From contig NC_051105.1 of NCBI RefSeq assembly GCF_901709675.1, forward strand, positions 9,542,104 through 9,606,103: DNA of 64,000 nucleotides, read 5' to 3'. The DNA comes from Syngnathus acus (taxonomy: Eukaryota > Chordata > Actinopteri > Syngnathiformes > Syngnathidae). A program made the position numbers and the translations under genes. Positions 55,249 to 64,000 of the stretch are shown in pieces. Positions within the stretch are counted from its first letter, which is position 1; the number at the start of each line of letters is the position of its first letter. Under the pieces are notes generated by a model that saw only the letters and a program-made list of their open reading frames with translations, searched no databases and was not told where the DNA came from.

Positions 55249-58200
55249 ACATACACGTAGACACACACGATGCCATATGGGACTCACTGCAAATTGGATT
55301 CAGTGTTTGTGTGTATTGGAATCCCACTGACAAAAACAAAAGGTTTTACATTATTCATCATTCCTAAATTTCTAAAATAAATAAATAAATAATAAATAAA
55401 ATAAAAAAACAGTTGGGTTGTTTCAATTTTTGGTTTCAGCCAAAAAGTCATTTTCATAAATGATCAATCATGTTTTACTGATTAAAACTGTCCATTAGAA
55501 TGTCAGCGCGATTAATTAAGTCGTAGACCTATTGTGGTTCAAGAGACGAAGGTTTTAGGACGAAGCCGTTCCCATGAATCAATGTTTCCACTTAAGAGGC
55601 CCTGTTTCCTTTTTAGTTGAATCGGGCAGGTTACAGAGTTTAAGTTTTGGGGAAATTAAAGTTGTTAGGTTTCGCTAAAGTAAAAAAAAAAAAAATCCAA
55701 ATTATCCACTGAGCAGTCTATTTAAAAAAGCTTTTGCGCAGTCATGCACTGCCTCGTAAAACAAATCAATCTGTATGATTCCAGAATCCTGCCACACATG
55801 CAACAAATCTGACCTTTAAAGACTAAGCAGATTGGTAATTATCTCCTTTGGGGGAAGGCAGGAGCCATAATTGGTTGGCTCATCTGATTTAGAAATTTGA
55901 ACTCGTTTTAGGTTTTTAAGTAATTATCCTCCTCCGCGTTCACTTAGAGGAACATGCTCAGCTGCTTTCTCGCCAATGTGTGTTCTTATTTTCATTAGAA
56001 TGGAGAAATTCGGATTCCTCGGGCTGTAAGGAACCATAAATCCATTAAGGTTGACCGATGAATCATCGCTAACGCACACAAAAATTATCCAATGACAATG
56101 CAGGGCTCATGATAAAGGCTATTTCACCACTTTATTATTGATTTGAAAAAAATAAAAATACACGAAAAAATGTGCTATTCAAAAGACATTTTTACCAACA
56201 AATTTGTTCATGTTTATTGTGTGCTGATGTCTGGTGTATTTGTACAATAGCGGTTTGCTCGAGGGAGTGGTGAAGCCTGCTGTGCGTGGTGATGAGCAGC
56301 CGCTCTGTTTCCATAGCAACACCCTAACTCCGTCAGTCTCCATGGCAACTAATAACGGCATTAGCTGATTCAGAAAATGTTCATCTCAAAAAGAATGATC
56401 GTTCTCACGGATGCCCATTCCAAGATGGCTGAACGTATCTTTTGTAAATATTCTTGTGATAACCCCCCCGCCCACCTTCGTCAACCATTGTTGTGTTTCC
56501 AATCATCAATCAAGATAGTTACCGTTAATGTTCAGACATCAAACCAATGTTGTGCATTTAGTTCATTTTCAATTGAATAAAAATGGCATAAAAAAGTCAA
56601 AGAAAAGACAGCATTTCCAAAACTATGCCACGCAAGTAGAAACTATTATCAGGAACTACGCCTCAAGCCACTAGATTCCTTCACTCGTCTCAGCCGTCTA
56701 CTGCTGAAAACAAGATGAAGGCACATAAAACAATGTGGCGCAACAGAGCAGCAGTAATGAGCAAATCAAAGAGCACGAGAGGCCACAGACAAAAGGCAAA
56801 ACGGCTTCCAGTGTAAAGTAAATAAGTCTAAAGACAATGACGACACTAAATGCGTGTTTGAAGTCGTCGCTAAGCAGATGCTAATTTCATGGAAGTCGTC
56901 AAAAGCGGCAAGCCAGCAAGTAATAATGAACTTGGCACGGAAATTAAGGTAATCTGAAACCTACGACCTCATGAAACCTTTTGGATTAAAATAAGAGGGT
57001 TAAGCGAGGTTAGGGTTTTCGGTGGCAACACTTGACTGGTTGACTGATTGCTTGCCAACCATGTCGCTCTTACCTACCCAATTCAGCAGCAATTTAGAAA
57101 TTATTTGATATTCCCCATTGCAATACAGTGACATTGTAAGAATCCATTGCATAATGGAATTTTGCTGAGAAATATTTTTGGGACTCCAGAGAGCGTGGTT
57201 TGTTAGTTGTGACATTTCATACAACTCAAGCAGAATTTCACATCACGTCAAGTCACGCAAACGCAGCGATGCTCTGAAGTCCACAAGGTCACATGCAAAG
57301 CTGAAACATCATTAATATAAGAATTTAAAGGTTGTTGGTTTTTTTAATTATCAGTGGTTAGCTTCTTTTGACAAAATTATGACCAACTTCAAACTATTCG
57401 CAAAACATAGAAATCCCATTTTATCTGAACGTTTGCCTGACATTTTTTTAAATCAAACATTCAACCTCTCTCGAGTAATGAATCAGCACGTTCAAAACTA
57501 TTCAAGCCATAATTTGACTGAATATTGCAAAGTGACGCGTCATGCGTTACGTGTGGCGAGAGTCGCCAAGTTCGAGTTTGCCAAGAGCAGATGATCCGAG
57601 ATTAAAGCCGCTTAAGAAAGAAGCACATAAAACGGCACGCTGTAATGGATCTAATGGGTTAAAAATACGTCGACGAGATGTAACAGTAAAAGGATTGACC
57701 TGTTAAGAAACATTAAGCTCACGTATTTGGTTTTTGTGCGTGATTTCTCTTTTCTCTATTTGGTTCCGCACACATGTAGCTAGCTAGTTGTCAACACCGA
57801 TTAGGTAACAAAAAGTGCGACACCTCAAAAGCTCAAAGACTTGTGAATAATTCATCTTCTGAGTCGCTCCAAAAAGATCAACGCTGCGAATCCCGGCAGA
57901 TCATCAACAGGTTCAGAGCAGTCGTCTTAACGCAAAGCTTCGATGTGACACAGTCAGCGATATGCGAGGCGGTACCGTAACTTCAATTTTGGGAGTAATC
58001 TATCATTCTTTCCTCACTACATCTGGAAAAAAGTGAAGTTTCAGCAGATCTTCAAGGAAATTTGCCTTTCACTTGAATACGTTGCCTGTTTTCTTGTTTA
58101 GGAAGGAATATTTTAGGCCCAAATATTTGGACAATGATAAGAGTTGCTTTTACTGCGGTCACGCGCAAAAAGAAAACAAGCTGATAGTTGACACAAAACC

Positions 58201-58603
58201 ACAGAAACAGATAAAACAGTAGTTTTTATCTGTTTTCCAGCAACATTTTGAAAAAAAAACAAAAAATGTAAGCCACAGAGAGCATGACCGTTTTTAAAGC
58301 CTCAAATATATCTTCATCTCGTGTTGACATACAAGCTCTTATCAATGACGATGTACAAAAAGCTTCAGCCGAGTAACGTGTATCTAAATGCATCCAAAGT
58401 ACCTCTCTATATCGTCAGAAAGCTTTTAAGAGGTTGCTTTATTCACACGGTGTGTTACCGTGAAAGAAAAGAGTCATTGAAAGCAACTAAACCCCTCAAT
58501 GGATTTTCTGCAACTTCAACATACAAGCCACAATGCCAATGTAATAATTTTTTTTTTGCCTATGCTAGCATACAAAATTCATCCGAAAAGCCGTTACATG
58601 ACA
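53680..58603. other. Intergenic, no gene seen
   Basis: Contains the CA microsatellite at 55184-55246. No promoter could be assigned, although the map2 promoter may lie here. Confidence 0.5.
55184..55246. repeat. (CA)n microsatellite
   Basis: About 31 uninterrupted CA copies. Source of spurious TH and CV ORFs. Confidence 0.95.
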
Positions 58604-59012
58604 TACCGTATTTTCCGGACTATAAGGCGCACCTAAAAACCTAAATTTTCTCAAAAGCTGACAGTGCGCCTTATAGTCTAGTGCGCCTTATATATGGACC
58701 AAATTCCTAAATTTAAACTGGCCCGAAGCATTGTGTCATGAAATCAATCATAGATGGCCCGCTGAAGACTATGAATCATGAATCAAAAAGACTATGGATC
58801 ATTATTTTGTGATTATAAAGTAATTTGTTGCGTCTGAAGTTGAAATAAAAAAGATAAAATGGATTTGATTTGGATTAAAAATCTGATATGATGCATTAAT
58901 GGTGCGCCTTATAGTCTGGTGCGCCCTATATAAGGACAAAGTTTTAAAATGGGCCATTCATTGAAGGTGTGCCTTATAGCCCGGTGCGCCTTATAGTCCG
59001 GAAAATACGGTA
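58604..59012. mobile_element. MITE with ACCGTATTTTCCGGAC ends
   Basis: The left end TACCGTATTTTCCGGACTAT is matched by the inverted right end ATAGTCCGGAAAATACGGTA. Internal GTGCGCCTTATAGTC motifs repeat in both halves. A TA flank suggests a TA target duplication. No ORF. Confidence 0.85.
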
Positions 59013-61344
59013 ATCTCATCGTATGAAGAGCCACTCTGCGATTCCCGTCCCCGAAAAAGAATGGGCTTGTTACGTTTCCCCATTAAAAGAATAAATGTCT
59101 CAATCGCTAATCTGCTTGGAATCACAGCAATGTAGTCACACGTGTAGCAAAGTCAATTAGGACAGGCAAGAGTCATCCGATTAAGGGGTTAAGGTTCAAC
59201 CTTATTTTTTCCACCAAAACTATCACGCTCTGGTGCTTTCTTTTCAAAATAACTAAAACAGAGGTCTGGAAGTAGATAGAAAATTGCCACGAAGCCCAAT
59301 AAAGTCCTCACAGCCCTTGAATACTTGTCAAATGGTTTTAAGTCTTTTGTGATACGTATTGCTTGGCTGTTCACCATGAAGTTATCTACCTCACTAGCTA
59401 CACGGTGAGATGAATAAAGACAACGCTGCATTATGAGAGAAGTGCACCTGTTTCTGCTGGCTGACTGACAGTCCACCTCCTACATCATCCAGCGCCCACG
59501 AATCAGGTGGTGATTCATAGGCGCGGATCTTTGCCACCCGGGTATTACCTTGACATTTATACTTTCAACATGCATCTGAAAGCTTGGTGGTGAACAGGAG
59601 GGAGAAAAAAATTAAACAGACTTTGGGGGGGAAGTAGCCTGTAAATGCAAAGTAGAACATGAAAGTCATTTTTTATGTAATCTTGCTCAGTCATGTCACA
59701 CCTAATGGCCGTCTGTAAGCACTTTAATCTGATAACATGCTTTACATTTGATCTTGGAAGAAAAAAAAGCAGAGAGGTGGTCATCCCAAACATCAAGCCC
59801 ACCCGCCTGCCTCCCTGCCAATGACTCAATACATTGCAACATCATTGTGCATGCATCAGACATTAACAGTGTCTCCATTCACTGCGGCCCAGTGGACACA
59901 CACAGATAAATCAATAGTCAGTCCCTTTATGGAAATGAGACGTGAATATGGGCTGCATCAATTGCAGGAAAGCTGTACCCTACGTTCCATTATCCTGCAA
60001 GAGCCATTTAGAGCCATCTTTAATGGACCTGCCACGTTTGATTTGAAATCACATTTAAGCATGTGCGCTATATGAGATTTTGTCTTTGGTGTGGTCATGC
60101 AATCACGAAATGACTCCGCGCATGATGCGTCCCGTCTGGTGCACTGAATGCTTCCATATAAATATACCGAGGTTTATTTCATTGAGAAACGGGTGCAAGA
60201 CAGATCCAAGTTCCCGCAGTACGTGCCTCCTTGCAGGTTTAATGAGGTCCAATGCAGAGATTCTTTCAAACCATTCATTACAAATAAACACGCGTGATTA
60301 AAGCAAAATGAGCTCCGCACTCAAATCAGCTTTCCGTGAGACGTGTTTACTCAACTGGGATTTAAATCAGGCAAAATTATTGAGGATGAAGGAGAGACCC
60401 AGACAGACCCAGCAAGCAAGAATCAGAAACAGATCTCCTGTGGCTTCTCATGCATGAATGCCCGTTCGTCTGGTCTAAAGTAACGCAAACGGTAACGGTT
60501 CTTGTTTTTTTATTACCTGTTCGGCGCAGCGTCCCCAATGCAACACCGGCTTTGCAGACTACACAGTCACCGCAGACTGCATGTACCGTAATGACCATAT
60601 GACTCAGGCCGATTCATTTTTTCCCCACGGCTTATTACCGTAATACCGGTAATACCGCCGCACCTAAACAAGAGGCAGGTTTGTGTCTTAGGACAATTCT
60701 AAGATTTGACAAACTAAATAATAACTACATAAAAACAAGAGGCAGGCATTTTGTGGATGTACGTACGGTATGTGACACATTTTATTTTTATCATTAATAA
60801 CTCACATTCCATTTCAAGAATCCATTACTGCATGTAAATTGCTGTACATAGAGTAAGAATCTATCATATAATAGTTGCAAAATATCGATCACTTTTTTAA
60901 GTGTAGCATGTCTTTAAAATTCATAGATCACGGCAGATTAAACATATTTTCCAGTAATATAATTATTTTACGCATATTATGATAAAACAAAATTTTACAG
61001 TAATACAATTATTTTAAGCATATGATAAAACTCTGATAAAATACAGTATTTTGTAATGTTTTTCATGCAGTCTTGATACCCTAAAATAAAAAAATCACAA
61101 ATAATCATGCATGATTATTTCACAGATTCACTTAAAATTTTAATTTATTCACGTTTTATATTTTCTAGCATATTCAATTTAATATTTATTGTTCAATCAT
61201 TCATGTGTTAAACCTCCTAATTGTATTTAAAAAGAAAAAAAAAAATTTTTTTCCTTTCAACAAGTGCTGAGACAGAAACAGCAAACTAAATATCAGTGAC
61301 TTCAGTGAATTGACTATTATGTTCTACTGGAGGCCGCAACCAGC
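59013..61344. other. Intergenic, no gene seen
   Basis: AT-rich with short ORFs only. None shows motifs or splice context. Confidence 0.55.
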
Positions 61345-62283
61345 TCATTTGTTTCCGTGCCAACACATGGATTTGAGAGCCCTATAAAAAATCATCAGCT
61401 TTTGCCTAAACATTGATTGACCGATACACAGGTTGAGTGTTGTACAAAATACGTACACTGTACTGGTAGTGTAAGTGATGCGGAAACCAATGTAGAAATC
61501 TAGTGGAAATACCAGTGTGAAATAGTTCAAGAAATAATAATGTGCACAAAAAAAGAAGACGACACATTGAGAAATTCCCGTCGTGGTGACCCAAAAGTAA
61601 GTCCGAAGTCTTGCCCCAGGTAAGGCGATGCCGTTCTTCGCCACACTTCTCATGTGACCTCGCAGGTATCGAACGGTGATACAGCTGGTGACGATCATAA
61701 ACCACAAAATGATAAACAGGTAGATCCAAGTAATGACGAAACTAATTTCTCTGACAAGGAAAATGTCATCACTGAAGGGAATCACTGTGCTGTTGACGGA
61801 AGAGAGCAGCAGAGGCCCGATAGTTAGAGCAATGGCAGTCTCGAGGGCCCAGTTGTAGACTAAAATCACAAAATCAAGAAAAGCAACCATCAAAATTGCG
61901 ACCATGATGTTTCTCTTCAGCCAAATAAGCAAAGCGCATCGTGTGGGAACTATCCGGAGGAAAAAGTAGAAGTTGAGCCAAACGTAGGAGGTCATGCTGA
62001 TCCGTACAAAGGACTGCATTGTCAGCCACAGCAAAAAAGATGCTGTGAAGGTCAGATAATCATCCAAGGTGAAGAACAGCGTTAAAAAGACTGTATACAA
62101 AATGGCGCAGCACATGACATATTCCAAGAGTATCTTCAAAGGAAGCTTGAGTCGTTTGTTGTTGTCGCCTTGTGGTTTGACCAAGAAAAATAATAAGAAA
62201 ACATTCACAGCAAAGCTGAAAAGAACCAACGGGCCGTTGATTAAAAAGAATACCAGCCTATTGATATCAACGCATTCATCCAT
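61345..62283 (-). CDS. tas2r: TAS2R-like bitter taste receptor, intronless
   Basis: A single-exon ORF of 312 aa starting at the ATG at 62281-62283 (MDECVDINRL). The longer ORF upstream begins at TTG. About seven hydrophobic segments span the protein. The TM3-loop region VWLNFYFFLRIVP with ALLIWLKRNI is the hallmark of fish T2R receptors, as are LRGHMRSVAKNG before TM6 and TLNLCIGQSMFRQKL at the C-terminal end of TM7. T2Rs are G-protein-coupled receptors for bitter compounds, about 300 aa and intronless, with a short N-terminus as here. No stop or frameshift is seen, so it looks functional. It lies 0.3 kb beyond the heg1 poly(A) signal on the same strand. An ORA/V1R receptor is the main alternative. 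Confidence 0.82.
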   Translation of the reverse strand: MDECVDINRLVFFLINGPLVLFSFAVNVFLLFFLVKPQGDNNKRLKLPLKILLEYVMCCAILYTVFLTLFFTLDDYLTFTASFLLWLTMQSFVRISMTSYVWLNFYFFLRIVPTRCALLIWLKRNIMVAILMVAFLDFVILVYNWALETAIALTIGPLLLSSVNSTVIPFSDDIFLVREISFVITWIYLFIILWFMIVTSCITVRYLRGHMRSVAKNGIALPGARLRTYFWVTTTGISQCVVFFFCAHYYFLNYFTLVFPLDFYIGFRITYTTSTVYVFCTTLNLCIGQSMFRQKLMIFYRALKSMCWHGNK

Positions 62284-62586
62284 TGTTAACTTTAAAAATG
62301 ATTCAAACAAATGGAGTTCTTCAACACAGCTTTTGATAGATGGCTTGACAGGGAAAGTAGGGGACTGGTGTTAATATACGTTTGCATAATGGGCTGCCCC
62401 GTCGGAAGAACTATTAATGATGCGTTGCCTGCACAGAGAGAAAGTTGACCCGGTAACAACGACAAAAGAAAAACATTTTCAAACCAGACCACGAAAACTC
62501 CCTCTCCAATCAATTTTATCATGTTTGTCTGAATTTGAATAGTCCACACAAGTCACCAGTCGAGAGACGGATATCTGTGTGATGTT
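62284..62586. other. Spacer between tas2r and heg1
   Basis: No feature seen apart from the presumed tas2r 5' flank. Confidence 0.5.
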
Positions 62587-63108
62587 TTTATTTAAATTAA
62601 CACATCCGACTAAAACGCCAGAATATAGAGAATATAAATTGCATCATAATAATAGCTTTACATTCCAACACTTTGCACTTAAAATACTACCAGAATAAAA
62701 ACATGAACTCCTGTCACACGCAACGCATACATACTTAAAGCCACAGGTTTTATCTTTCAGTGTATTTGATTGAAATTTCCACACATGTCCTGCACTTGGA
62801 TAATCAGAATAAATAAAGGCTGGTATTAGTTTTCAGTTTCTCCAAACTGAACTTTAGTGGGTTTTAATCAGTGTCAATCCACGGAAGCTTCATCAGTAGA
62901 CTTGGATGAAATGGCAGCAGCACCAAACAAATGTTTTTGCATTGAAGGAAATGAGCTCAACCCATGCAAAGGCACTGAAATGGGCCGAGAAGATGTTTCG
63001 AGCCACATTTAACTTGCAAAAATTGTGCACTTACGTCCTATGAAGTCACACATGGTCAGGTGATTTTTTTTGTTTGTCTGCTTCTGAGTATCAGTGAGAA
63101 TTGTTTGT
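62587..63108 (-). other. heg1: heg1 3' UTR
   Basis: Non-coding sequence after the heg1 stop codon. Its far end holds AATAAA on the minus strand at 62587-62592. Confidence 0.6.
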
Positions 63109-63252
63109 TTAAAAGTAGTCTCTGCGGCGTGAATCGTCACTTATGAAGGACGGGTTCCATTGGGCGGGGTAGATACACGAGTGGCGAGATCCCGGAAGAC
63201 CTGTGAATGGATACAAACCGTTTCTCTCCAGGTCAGAGTTGCGCAATGCCGG
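63109..63252 (-). CDS. heg1: heg1 last exon
   Basis: 144 bp after the acceptor TTCCTGCAG. Reads PALRNSDLERNGLYPFTGLP and ends SRRRDYF, the KRIT1-binding tail. Confidence 0.95.
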   Translation of the reverse strand, partial: PALRNSDLERNGLYPFTGLPGSRHSCIYPAQWNPSFISDDSRRRDYF

Positions 63253-63927
63253 CTGCAGGAAAACGCAGAGTTGTTCTTTAGTTTGGCCTTTTGGATTAAG
63301 ACAGTCGGTGGTGGAAAAAATTCTTACCGAATAGTAAATGTCAGTCATCTGCAGCAGGTTCTTGGTGCTGCCGTTTTCTTGCATCTCGATGGTCTCCCTT
63401 CCCCACTCCATGGAGATGCGGTTGCTCTTGGGGAAGTCGGTGTATGGAGACATTTGGAGGTCTCCGTTCTTGAAGATGATCTTGTTGAGGTCATTTTTGT
63501 CTCTCCTGGTGGTTGAGACACAAGTTCAAGTGTGACATAGTTTTCCTTCTTATAGTATTATTTGACAAGAGAGAGCTTACTTGCAGCAAGTGACAATAAG
63601 AGCAATGATGAAGATAAGGAGTAAGGCGCCCCCTACTGGCGATACAACCACTGCAATCAGCTTGTAAACTGCAAAGCCAAAATGAAGCACAATAAGCATG
63701 TGCAAAGATTCTCTTCGCACGTTACTTGATTTATTTCAATGGGAACGATCATCTCGTGAATCTTAACGCCACTTACAATTCCCACAGTTGAATCCTCCAA
63801 ATCCAAACATGCACCTGGAAAGAGGTCACCGTGAGAATGTGACCTTAAATCCGGAGTACACAAGTACAACAAATGCAAACTTACGGGACACAGGTGCCAT
63901 TTTCCAGCTTGTAGCCATCCCCGCATT
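63109..63927 (-). CDS. heg1: Protein HEG homolog 1, 3' end (partial)
   Basis: Five terminal exons join in frame: 63885-63927, 63777-63814, 63581-63668, 63328-63505 and 63109-63252. HEG1 is a single-pass receptor of endothelial and heart cells. Its tail recruits KRIT1/CCM1 to junctions and controls vessel and heart development. Visible are cysteine-rich EGF-like text (CGDGYKLENGTC, GFNCGN), one transmembrane segment (YKLIAVVVSPVGG...LLIFIIALIVTCC), a cytoplasmic stretch FKNGDLQMSPYTDF and NGSTKNLLQMTDIYYS, and the C-terminus SFISDDSRRRDYF. The last Tyr-Phe pair is the KRIT1-FERM-binding motif. The gene continues beyond the right edge of the window. Confidence 0.93.
63328..63505 (-). CDS. heg1: heg1 penultimate exon
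   Basis: 178 bp. Reads RDKNDLNKIIFKNGDLQMSP and ENGSTKNLLQMTDIYYS, the proximal cytoplasmic tail. The donor is TCG|GTAAGA. Confidence 0.93.
63581..63668 (-). CDS. heg1: heg1 transmembrane exon
   Basis: 88 bp. Encodes YKLIAVVVSPVGGALLLIFI and the rest of the membrane span up to TCC. Confidence 0.93.
63777..63814 (-). CDS. heg1: heg1 juxtamembrane exon
   Basis: 38 bp. Reads CMFGFGGFNCGN, the end of the last EGF-like module. Confidence 0.85.
63885..63927 (-). CDS. heg1: heg1 EGF-like exon
   Basis: 43 bp with acceptor TTTTTCCAG and donor GTCCC|GTAAGT. Reads CGDGYKLENGTCV. Confidence 0.85.
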
Positions 63928-64000
63928 CTGGAAAAAGACAAAATACAATTTTTTTTTCTTCCTGGTCCTTTCTCACAGACTACGAAAAAAAAAAAAAAAA

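Noticed and set aside
61345-62310. TAS2R start at 62310
   Set aside because: That codon is TTG. The first in-frame ATG is at 62281-62283 and gives the short N-terminus expected for the family.

Overview
The window is vertebrate nuclear DNA, almost certainly a teleost fish. It has GT-AG introns, CA and ATCC microsatellites, several fish-type hAT and MITE elements, and orthologues of myl1, map2 and heg1. Neighbouring myl1 and map2, with carbamoyl-phosphate synthetase remnants beside myl1, match the vertebrate MAP2-MYL1-CPS1 block (human 2q34). The species cannot be fixed by reading alone.

Layout. 1-16.7 kb is mostly intergenic and repeat-rich. Its main structure is a 3.06-kb hAT-type element (3999-7062, flanked by a perfect 8-bp duplication) that carries tandem tRNA-Gln-like units and nested insertions. 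A well-spliced but unassigned exon lies at 3716-3795. 16.7-21.4 kb on the minus strand holds exon remnants of cps1 in the right order but with frameshifts, stops and a large loss of internal exons: a decayed pseudogene. 25.3-29.0 kb on the plus strand is an intact six-exon myl1 (fast skeletal myosin essential light chain, 194 aa). 30.4-47.2 kb on the minus strand is a complete map2 coding region (16 exons that join in frame to 1889 aa), with possible 5' UTR exons out to 53.7 kb. 61.3-62.3 kb on the minus strand is an intronless TAS2R-like bitter receptor. 63.1 kb to the window end is the 3' end of heg1.

myl1 and map2 are convergent: myl1's poly(A) signal and map2's 3' UTR share about 1.4 kb. 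They belong to different tissues (fast muscle and neurons), so the arrangement is inherited synteny rather than a pathway. map2 is the most distinctive gene. It keeps the vertebrate RII-anchoring segment, the conserved blocks of the projection domain and the microtubule-binding C-terminus. It also has a long Lys/Glu helix built from a 63-bp tandem repeat, a very acidic exon, and five rather than three or four microtubule-binding repeats. Seven consecutive phase-1 exons make it modular for splicing.

All exon limits were read by eye from splice consensus and reading-frame continuity. No alignment or database search was run.
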